Source of the DNA: Isochrysis galbana
Taxonomy: Eukaryota; Haptophyta; Isochrysidales; Isochrysidaceae
Reading direction: 5' to 3'
Length of the DNA: 62,890 nucleotides
Assembly (NCBI GenBank): GCA_018136815.1
Contig: JADDIW010000047.1
Location: 1 to 62,890, forward strand
The translations under genes were made by a program, and so were the position numbers. The notes beneath the pieces are model-generated. The model worked only from the letters and a program-made list of their open reading frames with translations. It had not been told where the DNA came from and did not search any database. Shown one piece after another: positions 44,739 to 55,489 of the stretch (position 1 is the first letter of the stretch; every line of letters starts with the position of its first letter).

Positions 44739-45803
44739 ATTGTCTATGCACTCCCACCTCCTTTATCACTTAGTAATTATTTAGGGGCCTTAACTGGTAA
44801 TCTGGGCTGTTTCCCTCTTGACATTGAAGCTTATCCCCCAATGTCTCACTAACTAACTAAACGTCTTAGTATTCAGAGTTTGCATTGATTTGGTACCGCT
44901 CTCGCAGCCCGCACCAAAACAGTAGCTTTACCCCTAAGAAGAAATATTAGTCGCTGCGCCTCAACGCATTTCGGGGAGATCCAGCTAGCTCCGGATTCGA
45001 TTGGAATTTCACCCCTAACCACAACTCATCCGCTGTTTTTTCAACAACAGTCGGTTCGTACCTCCACTTAGTGTTACCTAAGCTTCACACTGCCATGGTT
45101 AGATCATCCGGGTTCGGGTCTGTAAATTATGACTTAACGCTCTTATCAAGCTCGCTTTCACTCTGGCTCCAGTATTTTCTTACTTTAACCTTGCCATAAC
45201 CTACAAGTCGCCAGCTCATTCTTCAACAGCACGAAGTCGAGCGTTAAGTCGCTCTTCTACTGCTGTAAACTTACGATTTCATGTTCTATTTCACTCCCCT
45301 CCGGGTTCTTTCACCTTTCCCTCACGGTACTGGTTCACTATCGTTATTCAGGAATATTTAGTCTTACGAGTGGTCCTCGCAAATTCAGAAGAGGTTTCAC
45401 GTGTCTCTTCCTACTTGGGATACAGATTAAAGGTACTAAAGTTTTCGATTACAGGACTTTCACCTTCTTTGGTACGGTATTCCAACCGTTTCAACTAACG
45501 TTTGTTCTTTACTAATTTACTGTCCCACAACCCTCTAAAATTAGAGTTTAGACTGGTCCATTTCGCTCGCCGCTACTGAGGGAATCGCTTTTGCTTTCTT
45601 TTCCTCTAGTTACTAAGATGTTTCAATTCACTAGGTTTGCTCTTTCTTCTTTATGAATTCAAGAAGTAGTTCTCGAAGTTTCCTTATTCGGGAATTCTCG
45701 GATCAAAACTTGCTTCCAGTTCCCCGAGACATTTCGTTGTAGCCACGCCCTTCATCGCTTCTGAACACCAAGGTATCCGTCGTAAGCTCTTATTCGCTTG
45801 ACT
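42955..45803 (-). rRNA. rrn23: 23S ribosomal RNA
   Basis: Large-subunit rRNA, about 2.85 kb. Minus-strand landmarks are the 5' GACGGATACCTTGG region near 45780, the GTPase-centre region, and the sarcin-ricin loop AGTACGAGAGGACC near 43180. No separate 4.5S gene and no intron are evident. Open frames within it are chance. Confidence 0.97.
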
Positions 45804-45848
45804 TTTTTAACTATAAAAACTTTCAATTTAAATTTTGTTTTCTATTTG

Positions 45849-45920
45849 TGGAGATAAGCGGATTCGAACCGCTGACATCTGCCGTGCAAAAGCAGCGCTC
45901 TACCAACTGAGCTATACCCC
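45849..45920 (-). tRNA. trnA(UGC): tRNA-Ala(UGC), copy 2
   Basis: Anticodon UGC in GCTGCTTTTGCACGGCAG; T loop CGGTTCGAATCCG. The first G of the acceptor appears dropped (four in place of five), a likely homopolymer undercall. Between rrn23 and trnI, no intron. Confidence 0.94.
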
Positions 45921-45924
45921 GTGG

Positions 45925-45949
45925 TGGGCCATCCAGGACTTGAACCTGG

Positions 45950-45980
<31 letters not shown>

Positions 45981-45997
45981 ACCTGAGCTAATAGCCC
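45925..45997 (-). tRNA. trnI(GAU): tRNA-Ile(GAU), copy 2
   Basis: Anticodon GAU in CACCCCTGATAAGGGTG; acceptor GGGCTAT/ATGGCCC. Only 4 bases separate it from trnA. No intron. Confidence 0.95.
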
Positions 45998-46079
45998 GAA
46001 AATTAGATTAAAAATTGTGCTTAAAATGAACTAGTAATGATGAGCTTGCATATTTGCAAAACCACTTTTAATTATCCCT

Positions 46080-46202
46080 AAAAGGAGGTGATCCAGCCGC
46101 ACCTTCCAGTACGGCTACCTTGTTACGACTTCACCCCAGTCACTAGCCTACCTTAAGCGCTGTCCTCCGAATGGTTAGACTAACGGTATTGGGTATGACC
46201 AG

Positions 46203-46236
<34 letters not shown>

Positions 46237-46285
46237 GGAACGAATTCACCGCTGTATAGCTGACCACGATTACTAGCGATTCCAA

Positions 46286-46321
<36 letters not shown>

Positions 46322-46516
46322 TAGACGAAGTTTATGAGATTAGCTAGCCTTCGCAGGTTTGCGACTCTTTGTCTCCGCCATTGTAGCACGTGTGTGGCCC
46401 AGGACATAAGGGGCATGCTGACTTGACGTCATCCTCACCTTCCTCCGGTTTGTCACCGGCAGTCTCTCTAGAAAACCCAATAAATTGGCAACTAAAACGA
46501 GGGTTGCGCTCGTTGC

Positions 46517-46562
<46 letters not shown>

Positions 46563-46647
46563 CCACCTGTATCTACATTCCCGAAGGCACTCTTTTATCT
46601 CTAAAAGATCTGTAGTATGTCAAGCCCTGGTAAGGTTCTTCGCGTTG

Positions 46648-46709
<62 letters not shown>

Positions 46710-46802
46710 CCCTTGCGAGCGTACTCCCCAGGCGGATACTTAACGCGTTAGCTAAGATACTGTACGAACTGCACAACACCTAGTATCCATCGTTTACGGC
46801 TA

Positions 46803-46836
<34 letters not shown>

Positions 46837-47239
46837 TAGCTTTCGCCTCTCAGTGTCAGTAATGGTCCAGTAGAGCGCTTTCGCCACCGGTGTTCTTTCT
46901 AATATCTACGCATTTCACCGCTACACTAGAAATTCCCTCTACCCCTGCCATACTCAAGTCTAGTAGTTTCTATTGCTTTCCCAGGGTTAAGCCCTGGTCT
47001 TTAACAATGGACTTACTAAACAACCTACAGGCGCTTTACGCCCAATGATTCCGGATAACGCTTGCATCCCCCGTATTACCGCGCTGCTGCACGGAGTTAG
47101 CCGATGCTTATTCCTCAAGTACCGTCAGAACTTCTTTCTTGAGAAAAAGGTTTACATACCAAGATACTTCATCCCTCACCGGTATTGCTCCGTCAGGCTT
47201 TCGCCCATTGCGGAAAATTCCTCACTGCTGCCTCCCGGA

Positions 47240-47276
<37 letters not shown>

Positions 47277-47506
47277 GTTCTCTCAAACCAGCTACTGATC
47301 ATGGCCTTGTGAGCCATTACCTCACCAACAAGCTAATCAGGCGTGAGCTCATCCCTAGCAGTTTAAACTATTTTACCTCTCAGCATATGAAGACTTAGCT
47401 ACCGTTTCCAGTAGTTATTCTTCTCCTAGGGCAGATTCTCACGTATTACGCACCCGTTCGCCACTAGAGTTAAAAACTCTCGTTCGACTTGCATGTGTTA
47501 AGCATA

Positions 47507-47545
<39 letters not shown>

Positions 47546-47549
47546 GGTA
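46080..47549 (-). rRNA. rrn16: 16S ribosomal RNA, copy 2
   Basis: Second small-subunit rRNA gene. The anti-Shine-Dalgarno site is intact here (GGAGGTGATCC near 46084), but the 530 loop lacks two Gs present in copy 1 (near 47080-47090). Since each copy is damaged where the other is correct, the differences are best explained as errors. About 1.47 kb. Confidence 0.97.
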
Positions 47550-47585
47550 TTCTGTTTTTTCAAAATTGAATTTTAATCTGTATAA

Positions 47586-47614
47586 ATAATAGCAGTAAGA
47601 TAAACATGTGTCAA
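47586..47614 (-). promoter_or_regulatory. rrn operon promoter, copy 2
   Basis: On the minus strand TTGACA, 17 bases, TATTAT. The boxes match copy 1 while the spacer bases differ, so selection or gene conversion has kept the boxes. Confidence 0.78.
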
Positions 47615-47685
47615 GTTCTTAATTATTAGTAAATAAAAATAGATAATATATAGTATTATTAGAGTTTATTTTAAAATAATAAAAC

Positions 47686-47715
47686 CCTTAAGCTAACTAT
47701 ACGTTAAGCTTAAGG
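47686..47715. terminator. palindrome after psbI
   Basis: CCTTAAGCTAAC pairs with GTTAAGCTTAAGG after one bulged T, 5-base loop. It lies 15 bases beyond the psbI stop, between psbI and the rrn promoter. Confidence 0.6.
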
Positions 47716-47729
47716 TCTCCCATATTATT

Positions 47730-47838
47730 CTAAATCCTTACGTTAGGTTTCTAGATGGGTCATTCGATAAGAATCCAAATGTAAAAATGACACGAAGAAA
47801 ATTACAACAGTGTAAACTAGGATTTTTAATGTAAACAT
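47730..47838 (-). CDS. psbI: photosystem II protein I (PsbI)
   Basis: Single-helix PSII subunit next to D1. From the ATG at 47836-47838: MFTLKILVYTVVIFFVS, then (after one missing base near 47785) FGFLSNDPSRN. A second missing C near 47745 restores the end NPNVRI with stop at 47730-47732. 36 codons. Too short and too broken to show as an open frame, but the helix and SNDP motif are diagnostic. Confidence 0.85.
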
Positions 47839-47983
47839 TGAGTAAAACAAGAAATTTATAAATTGAATCTAAATATAAGTCGGCGTTTCTTAAACACGCT
47901 TACTCAACATTAGTCTCGATTTAGCTGTATACGAAATAATTATAAGTTAAGTTTTCTATTACTGAGCAAATTACTGCCACAAT

Positions 47984-48552
47984 TCAAAAACTTCTTAACA
48001 TTTCCCCCGCCCATGTCTGAAGTCGTGCCGATTCTGTAATAATAGGAATTCGTGGATAGCGCCTAATGCTATTAAAAATGCGGAATAAAATACTAATCCC
48101 ACAATTGCAAAAAAACAGCCATTAGCAATAAAATTCCAAGAACACTGTTCTGATAAAATTTGGAGAAATTAAGAATACTTGTCCAATACAGTAATAAAAA
48201 CTTGGACCAAAACCGCCTGAACGACATTCATTCGAATAAATCGAGTTAAGGGAGCTTTGTTCCTATGATTGGAATTGAATATTTGTACAAATCATAAAAA
48301 TAGTAATTGTTAGTCCAAAACATAGATACATGTTTGACTGGTAAAAAAGTACTACTCCTTGTAAATATTCAGAAAAAATATTTTTAAATTTGTATCGTTG
48401 GATATAAAAAAATTCGAGCTCCAAAAAAATAGATTGCTTCCACAAGTGGAAGTATGTATGCTATAATGAACCTCCTCGTTCTAAGATAACAGTAATCTTC
48501 TGCTTTCCATCGTTTGTTTTGGGATGAGTTAGTTTTTTTTATACTTAAGCAT
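47984..48552 (-). CDS. ycf60: Ycf60, Tic20-like membrane protein
   Basis: Polytopic membrane protein related to Tic20, the proposed inner-envelope import channel. It opens MLKYKKTNSSQNKRWKAEDY in the frame from 48552, then AYILPLVEAIYFFG, GTKAPLTRFIRMNVVQAVLV (the conserved P-x-x-RFIR segment) and ARLQTWAGEMLRSF at the end. About 190 codons with six or more frame breaks. Its ATG overlaps the rpl19 stop (TAATG), implying translational coupling. Confidence 0.82.
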
Positions 48553-48993
48553 TAAGTAAATGAACGCTTTAAACGAGCTGATTTACCCATACGATCACGT
48601 AAATAGTAAAGTTTTCCACGTCGAACTTTTGCAGAGCTTAAAGATGTAATTCTTTAATCCAAGGTGAATTTAGTAAGAACACTTTTTCAATGCCCCCACC
48701 TTGAACATCTTGCGAACTGTTATAGTTGCATTTGTTGGGTTTTCGTTTGTGTGCTTTGAAATAATTACGCCTTCATATACTTGAATTCTTTCTTTTCTTT
48801 TCCAGATTCGTCTGCTTTATAGTTCCAGTAAATTACTACTTTAACCGTATCACCATTTTAAAGTTGGTACTTGCTCTTTTTTATAAAAGAAATCTGAATT
48901 TTTACTGTTTTTTCTAAAGATTCATAGTTGTTATTTTGAAATAAACTGTTTATTTTTTAGTTTCTTAAGATTAACTTGTTTAATATGTACCAT
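48552..48993 (-). CDS. rpl19: 50S ribosomal protein L19 (frame-broken)
   Basis: From the ATG at 48991-48993: MVHIKQVNLKKLKNKQF. Later parts are VPTLK.GDTVKVVIYWNYKA, YEGVIISKHTNENPTNATIT, VRKMFKVGGIEKVFLLNSPW and SSAKVRRGKLYYLRDR. About 147 codons, at least five single-base breaks. Subunit-bridge protein. Shares one base with ycf60. Confidence 0.9.
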
Positions 48994-49266
48994 AAATATT
49001 TACTAAATGTAAATAAGGACAACGCTCAACAGTTTTTATTTTTTATTGTCCTAGAAAATTTTAATTTTAAAGGAAATAAATCCACCCTCTAAGTGCAGAT
49101 CACTTCAATACAAATTCAACTTTAGAGTTGAAATAAATTATATTTCATTTTTTAGCCATTTTCTTTAATTAAAGAAACTAGATGCCAGTAGCAATTATAC
49201 TAGGAAATAATCCGAGAAACGGACTGAGGGTAAAATTAAACCACCCTTCCTTTTATTTATTAAATA

Positions 49267-50753
49267 TTAATCATGTAAAGCAACCATAAAAATTTTAGAA
49301 TTAAGACGGCTCTGAGGCAAGTGTACTTTACCTGATTCTGCCCATGTCATTAAATAATTGATTTCTTTACTTTTTGTTTCAGCCAGTGGAACAAATCGCT
49401 GTGAAACATTTAGCATATCGGCAGTAGTAAACTCACGTTTCACTAAATGCAATCCTCATAGCTTCAATAACAACTGCTCAATTTCTGCTCCTGAAAATTC
49501 TTTGTTATTTTACCTAATAATTCAATTTCGTATTTCCCTACTTTTTCTGGCGAACTTACTCAGATGGACTTTAAAAATTGCTTTCTTCTTCTAAATTTGT
49601 AAACCAAGAAAAAGATTTCATCAAAACGCCCTTTTCTTATGACTTCCGGTGGAATCCAATCGATATTATTGCAGTAGCCACTACAAAAACAGGTGAAGTT
49701 TTTCCGAAAGCCAAGTAATAAATGTTGCTAGTACCCGATTTGTTGTTCCATTATCACCAGTATTTTGTGAATTAGCAAAGGCCTTATCAATTTCATCTAC
49801 CCATAAAATACAAGGAGATAAAGCTTCCGCAATAGTAATCATTTTCGAATTCTCATTCAGATTGACCGACTAGCGAAGCAAATAAACGTCCAAAATCTAA
49901 CCTTAATAAAGGTAAGTTCCATTCATATGCAATAATTTTAGCTGCAAGAGATTTCCTGTGCCTTGCACGCCAACCATTAAAAGACCCTTTGGTACGGTAA
50001 TCCATATTCCAAAGCAGAAGAGAAAAAGCATTTGAACGGATTTTAACCAATTTTTGAAATTATTCAATCCCCCAAGATCTGAAAGTTTTTTATCGGCGAG
50101 ACAAAATTCCAATAACTGCGTTTTTGAATAATTTGTTTTTTTCTTCTAAAATTAATGGAGTACTTGAATCGCTGATTTCACCGTATTGGCAATAATTTTA
50201 GATAAGACACGCCGAATTCGTTCCATGGATAAACCCTGACATGCAACTGTTAAATTATTAATCGTTGTTTCAGTTACTGGTTGTTGCAATGATTTTACCA
50301 GTCGAGTCAACTCATCATAGATTCTTGATACGAAGCAGTGGAAATTCCACAATTGTTATTAGTTCTTTAATGAGTCTGGAATGGATAACTCAGACGAAAT
50401 AATAATTATGTTTTTGGGTTGAGTTTTTAATACTTTACTTAAATTTTTAATTTTCGAACAACAGAAAGGTCCTTTAGGAAATTATCATAATCTTTTAAAA
50501 TAAAAATGGCGCCAGTTTCAGGAGTAAGTTTATCCGGTAAATCTAACGCTTCCAATGGTTTCGCGCAGCAAAGCCAGTGTCATTTGGGTTTCCTTTGTAT
50601 CCATCAATAAAATCCCAAGAATAGCAAGTGCGAGCGAGATATTTTTAGTACTAAATTTAAGTAAGTATTCGATACGTTCTTCTTCTGCTGTAACGATATA
50701 GATAAGCGGATACCGTGCTTTAGTAAAAGTATAAAATCATTTAAAAAACTCAT
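49267..50753 (-). CDS. ycf46: Ycf46, AAA+ ATPase (frame-broken)
   Basis: AAA ATPase of cyanobacteria and red-lineage plastids; one report ties it to CO2 uptake in cyanobacteria, function here unknown. Start [35 protein letters not shown]; Walker [41 protein letters not shown]; Walker B near 49800 (WVDEIDKA). C-terminal AAA lid with [20 protein letters not shown]. About 495 codons, normal, with ten or so frame breaks. The 48994-49266 gap to rpl19 shows no gene. Confidence 0.9.
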
Positions 50754-50795
50754 TTTTTGTAAATAAATAAGGTTAGCGCGACGAGAATAATAATT

Positions 50796-52240
50796 TTAAC
50801 CTATAGATCCCTCTAATTTTAAATTCAGCAAGCGGTCTGCTTCGGATGCAAACTCAAAAGGTAACTCATTAAACACTTCTTTACAAAATCCGTTTACCAT
50901 TAATGCAACCGCTTCTTCTGGTTAATGCCTCGTTGTAATAAATAGAAGAGTTGTTCTTCTGCAATCTTAGAAGTTGACGCCTCGTGTTCAATTTTTGTAT
51001 CACTGTTTTGAACCTCTATATAAGGAAATGTATTTGCGGAACACGTTTTCCAAGTAATAATGAATCACATTGTGAATAATTTTGTGTATTCGTTGCTTTT
51101 GGCCAATTTTTACTAAACCTCTATAACTATTTTTTGAACATCCTGCGATATTCCTTTTGAGATAATCCTACTTTAGTATTTGGAGCTAAATGAATCATTT
51201 TAGTCCCAGTATCAGCTTCTTGATAATTTGTTGTAATGCAATGGAATAAAATTCGCCCACAGATGAGTCCCCAGCTAATATACAACTAGGATATTTCCAC
51301 GTGATCGCAGAGCCTGTTTCCACTTGAGTCCAAGAAATTCTAGAATTGCGTCCACACATAAGCCTCGTTTTGTTACAAAATTATAAACTCCACCCACACC
51401 ATTTTCGTCACCAGAATACCAATTCTGAACTGTTGAATATTTTATAATAGCATCATCAAGAGCTATGAGTTCGACCACTGCTGCATGTAACTGGTTACTA
51501 CTAAATTGTGGTGCTGTACAACCTTCTAAGTAACTTACTTGGCTTCTTTCTTCTGCAACAATTAATGTTCGCTCAAATTGGCCAGCCTCCTCATTGTTAA
51601 TTCGAAAGTACGTTGATAATTCCATTGGACAAATAATATCCTTTGGAATGTAACAAAATGATCCGTCGCTAAACACTGCAGAATTTAACGCACCAAAAAA
51701 ATTATCGCCACTTGGAACTACACTGCCAAGATAAGTTTGATTAAATTCGGATAGTTTTCTACCGCCTCTGCAAAGGAACAAAAAATAACACCAGCTTTCT
51801 GCAGTTGCTTTTTAAATGTGGAACCAATTGAAACACTATCAAAAACGGCATCTACAGCAACATTTGTTAAACGTTTTTGTTCTGAGAGAGAAATACCTAA
51901 TTTTTCAAACGTTGCTAAAAGTTCAGGATCAGCTTCATCAAGACTGCCTAATTTCTTTTTGTTTTGGAACAGAATAATATTGAATGTCTTGATAATCAAT
52001 GGGAGGTATCCCTAGATAAGCCCAATCTGGATTTGGCATTTTTTGCCATTGTGAAAATGCATCCAGTCTAAATTTTTTAAAAACTCGGGTTCATCTTTCT
52101 TTCGCTAATTGTAACAACAATTTGTTGGTCAATTCCTTTGGGAAAAGTTTCATTTTCAATGTCCGTCTTAAATCCATATTTATATGGTGTAACTACGAAT
52201 TCTTCCAGAACCTTTTCTGATGTTTCTTTATCATGATTAA
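50796..52240 (-). CDS. sufB: Fe-S assembly scaffold SufB (Ycf24), frame-broken
   Basis: Part of the SufBCD complex that builds Fe-S clusters for PSI and other proteins. N-terminal [13 protein letters not shown]; then [60 protein letters not shown] (SufB Cys region); [19 protein letters not shown]; end [20 protein letters not shown] then SIG. About 481 codons. The start near 52240 is uncertain: no in-frame ATG is seen and an indel or alternative start is likely. Confidence 0.92.
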
Positions 52241-52346
52241 ACAATGTACTAGTGATTTTAAAAATTTTATTATTGAATTTTTATTTCTAAAAATTCGTAC
52301 CTGGTTTTTAATTAACATCTTTTACGAATTTATAGTGACAAGCTAT

Positions 52347-52621
52347 TTACATTAAACCGCCCCATTTAGCAAATATATCTTCCGCAAATCCAATAGCAAG
52401 AAACCCGATAAGTGGCGACAAATCGATCGGTCCAATTGATGGCAAAACGCCACGCCAAAGTTGAAGATAAGGGTTTGTAAACTTAACTAAGGTAAAAAAG
52501 GGTTGCGAATATAAATTTAAACTCGGAACCAAGATAAATAAATCCTGATTACTAATGCGATTTGGTAAAATTTTAAAAATCCATAAACGCCCGCAGCTAG
52601 TGACGTGATTAATGTTCCCAT
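52347..52621 (-). CDS. ycf19: Ycf19 (YGGT family membrane protein)
   Basis: About 91 codons. From the ATG at 52619-52621: MGTLITSLAAGVYGFLK; after a break near 52535 it continues VPSLNLYSQPFFTLVKFTNP and LPSIGPIDLSPLIGFLAI. Two membrane helices with the family's FTNPYLQLWRGVLP. Homologues affect nucleoid distribution or membrane organisation; role here unproven. Confidence 0.9.
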
Positions 52622-52740
52622 ATTAGAAAAAAATTGAATTTAATTAATTTAAAGTTTAGACGGAACCTCCAGTAGGTTAATTATATTTTTAATCTAAGTC
52701 TATCATAATACGTATGTTTCGATAATTTAAAAAATTTGCT

Positions 52741-52813
52741 AGCTAGTGAAGAGACTTGAACTCATAACCGACTGATTACAAATCAGTTGCTCTACCAATT
52801 GAGCTACACCAGC
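52741..52813 (-). tRNA. trnT(UGU): tRNA-Thr(UGU)
   Basis: Anticodon UGU in CTGATTTGTAATCAG; acceptor GCTGGTG/CACTAGC with one G-T; T loop AGTTCAAGTCT. Confidence 0.92.
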
Positions 52814-52984
52814 TGTATTCTAATGACTAAATATATAGTACCAAATAATTCTAAAATGTAAATAACAAAATTTTTACTACGTGCTAGACAATAGGTAAAA
52901 TGATAATTTACACTATTAAAGTATAGTAGAGTTATATTCTCTGCACTAAAGCATTAAATATTTTAACTTTAATAAAATTATCAA

Positions 52985-53149
52985 GTGGCTAAAAAAGGAG
53001 CTAGAATTCAGTTACATTAGAGCATCGATGTGAAGCTGGTGTTTACCGTTATCATACAACTAAAAATCGACGTAATACAACAGAACGTTTAGAATTAAAA
53101 AATATTCACCTGTAACAAAAAAACACGAAACTTCAAAGAAATTAAATAA
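52985..53149 (+). CDS. rpl33: 50S ribosomal protein L33
   Basis: 54 codons. The start as read is GTG (VAKKGARIQ); then EHRCEAGVYRYHTTKNRRNT and TERLELKKYSPVTKKHET. One base is missing near 53020 and one near 53130 (FKEIK end). No zinc ribbon is left. Followed 13 bases later by rps18, the usual pair. Confidence 0.93.
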
Positions 53150-53162
53150 TAGCAAATTAACT

Positions 53163-53380
53163 ATGCATAGTAATTCAGTAAAAACGAGCGTTAATGAAGA
53201 AGTAAATAATTCTTTGAATTATAAGATGTGAGCACATTAAGTAGCTTCGTAAACGAGCAAGGTAAAATTCTTCCTCGCCGTTTAACAGGTTTAAAATCAA
53301 AGCAACAAAAACGCGTTACAAAGCTTATTAAACAAGCTCGTATTGCAGCATTATTACCTTTTGTAATTGGAAAAAACTAA
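53163..53380 (+). CDS. rps18: 30S ribosomal protein S18
   Basis: About 72 codons: [20 protein letters not shown], then [20 protein letters not shown] and [20 protein letters not shown]. One base is missing near 53228. Partner of S6. Confidence 0.94.
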
Positions 53381-53481
53381 TTGCAGTTATTTTCAAACCT
53401 TATGTTACAATTATAATTAATAGTAAAAGTTTTACCTAGAGGATTTATTTCCCTTAACCAACTTAAATTAAATTAAAACGT

Positions 53482-53600
53482 ATGACGCCATCATTAAGCG
53501 CATTTTAAGTAGCGTAATCTTAGCAGTTGTCGTGGTTATCGTCCCGATTTGTGCAGCACTTGTATTTGTAAGTACAACGGATAAAATTGTAAGATCATAA
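53482..53600 (+). CDS. psbX: photosystem II protein X (PsbX)
   Basis: About 39 codons, one helix: MTPSLSAF, LSSVILAVVVVIVPICAALV, FVSTTDKIVRS. One base is missing near 53503. Its last codons form the 5' arm of the following palindrome. Confidence 0.9.
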
Positions 53601-53648
53601 AAAACTGGATTTCTTTTGAAATCCAGTTTTTTATGATCTTACAATTTT
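53583..53648. terminator. 30-base palindrome overlapping the end of psbX
   Basis: Near-perfect inverted repeat of about 30 bases (AAAATTGTAAGATCATAAAA...) with a 6-base loop, between convergent psbX (+) and petA (-). The 5' arm includes psbX's last five codons and stop; the 3' arm ends 29 bases beyond the petA stop. Confidence 0.82.
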
Positions 53649-53676
53649 TTATCAAAGACAAATTTTTAAACTCTTA

Positions 53677-54610
53677 TTAGAAGTTCATTTCTGCTGCTTG
53701 AACTTTTCGAATTGCTTCTTCTTTAATACTAGAAGAATTTGAGCGATAGTTACAGTGAAGAAGAATGCAATCATTCCTTTTACACGGTTAGCATTTTGTA
53801 GAATAATTTCAGTTTCTGTTTGACCGAAACCACCCACGTTTGGATCAAACGTAAGAGCTTGGTCGACTTTAATACATCGTCTACCTTAACGCTCACTTTT
53901 AATCCTGCGGGGATCATCTGTGATACTGACTCCCCAGCAACTGATTTAACAATTACGTTAGTTTTACCTTTATCAGCGGCTTCGATTGATTCAATTTTAC
54001 CTGCAACTGTAGAAGTAAACACAGTGTTGTTGCTCTTTTCTCCACTTGGGTAAACTTGCCACGACCACGGTTAGCACCAACGTAAATTGGATAGTTTAAG
54101 TAATGTACACTTTTATCTTGCGCTGGATCTGGCGATAAAATAGGGAAAACAATTTCGCGGTTTTTATCACCTAAAATTGGTCCCACAACTAAAATGTTTG
54201 GACGTGTTTTACTATATGGTTGAATAAAAACACCTTTTGTTTTTTCTTTAATTTCGTTTGAGATACGTTCTTTTGGAGCTAGTTTAAATCCCTCTGGTAA
54301 TACTAGCACGGCACCAACATTTAAAGGTCCTGGCGCACCACTTGCCGTTACTTGCTTCACACTTGTATCATATGGAATATTTACAACTGCTTCGAAAACA
54401 GTGTCTGGTAAAACAGCTTGAGGCACTTCAATCTCAGTAGGTTTTTGTGCTAGGTGACAGTTTGCACATACGATTCTTCCTGTTGCTTCACGTGGATTAT
54501 CATATGCTTGTTGTGCGAATACTGGATACGCAATTGCCATTTTCGAGACAGTAGTGCACTAAAAGGCTTAAACTAATAAAAACAGATTTAAAGAAGTTCG
54601 AAATCTTCAT
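53677..54610 (-). CDS. petA: cytochrome f (PetA)
   Basis: Heme subunit of the b6f complex. The start at 54608-54610 gives [17 protein letters not shown], a signal peptide cleaved before [14 protein letters not shown]; the mature N-terminal Tyr is a heme ligand. CANCH holds the covalent heme. The basic [19 protein letters not shown] area follows, then a C-terminal helix [20 protein letters not shown]. About 311 codons, breaks near 54540, 54040 and 53860. Confidence 0.96.
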
Positions 54611-54715
54611 GTAACTTAAAATAAAAGCAGTGTATAAATATATTTCTTACATATTGAATTATATACGCAATATTATAAGTTTACCACTAGATTTATTATT
54701 AATGCTATTTCAGAA

Positions 54716-55481
54716 TTATTTATTTAATACAATCAATATTCCAGCTCCACTTAAATATAAAGCTAATAATGCGCTTGATAATAGAATTTGTGTAATTGGG
54801 TCAGTGGATGGCGTAATAACTGCGCCAAGAATTGTAGATATTACAACAACATATTTCCATGAGCTTAACATTGTTTTTCCGGAAATAATTCCTAATAAGC
54901 CAACAACAATTTGAATAATTGGAACTTGAAAAGCTAAACCGGTCGAAAAGATTAATACAGCAACAAAGTTAAAATACTGTTCAAAAGACCAAAATGGTTC
55001 AACAACGTCTGCTCCATAAGCAATAAAAAATTTTAATGCTGCTGGAACAAGAAATGAGTATGAAAACCATAATCCGACTCCGAAAAGAATTCCAGAACCA
55101 ATTGTCATAGGTAATACAACATCACGTTCTTTTTTCGTAAGGCCAGGTAAAGTATAAAGTAAAATTTGATATAGAATTGCTGGCTACTAATTAGTAACCC
55201 AGAAAAAAGTGCAATTTTACTGAGGCGAAAAAAATATTCGCCTGGTGAAAATTGTAAAAATTTTATTCCATCAGCTGGAGCTTGGAAAAGTTTTACAATC
55301 TCTTTGATATCAATAAAACATGCAATGGTAAAAAGCTTAGTAAAATTAAACAAAATATCAATCTTTGACTAAACTCTTCGATATGTTCTGATAATGCCAT
55401 TTCATCATCAGTCACAGCTATTGAACGCGTTGGTAGAACTCCGTACTCCTTATTAAATTGTGTTGAGAGACTATCATTCAT
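54716..55481 (-). CDS. tatC: Sec-independent translocase TatC
   Basis: Receptor core of the thylakoid Tat (delta-pH) pathway. Start MNDSLSTQFNKEYGVLPTRS, then MALSEHIEEFSQRLIFCLIL, the conserved TatC N-terminus. It has six hydrophobic helices, and FQVPIIQIVVGLLGIISGKT near helix 4. About 255 codons in three frames, breaks near 55330 and 55180. Follows groEL by 8 bases in the opposite transcription order (both minus; groEL stop is upstream in coordinate terms). Confidence 0.94.
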
Positions 55482-55489
55482 AATAAAAT

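Noticed and set aside
43098..44773. Open frames inside rrn23
   Set aside because: Conserved 23S rRNA sequence explains them fully.
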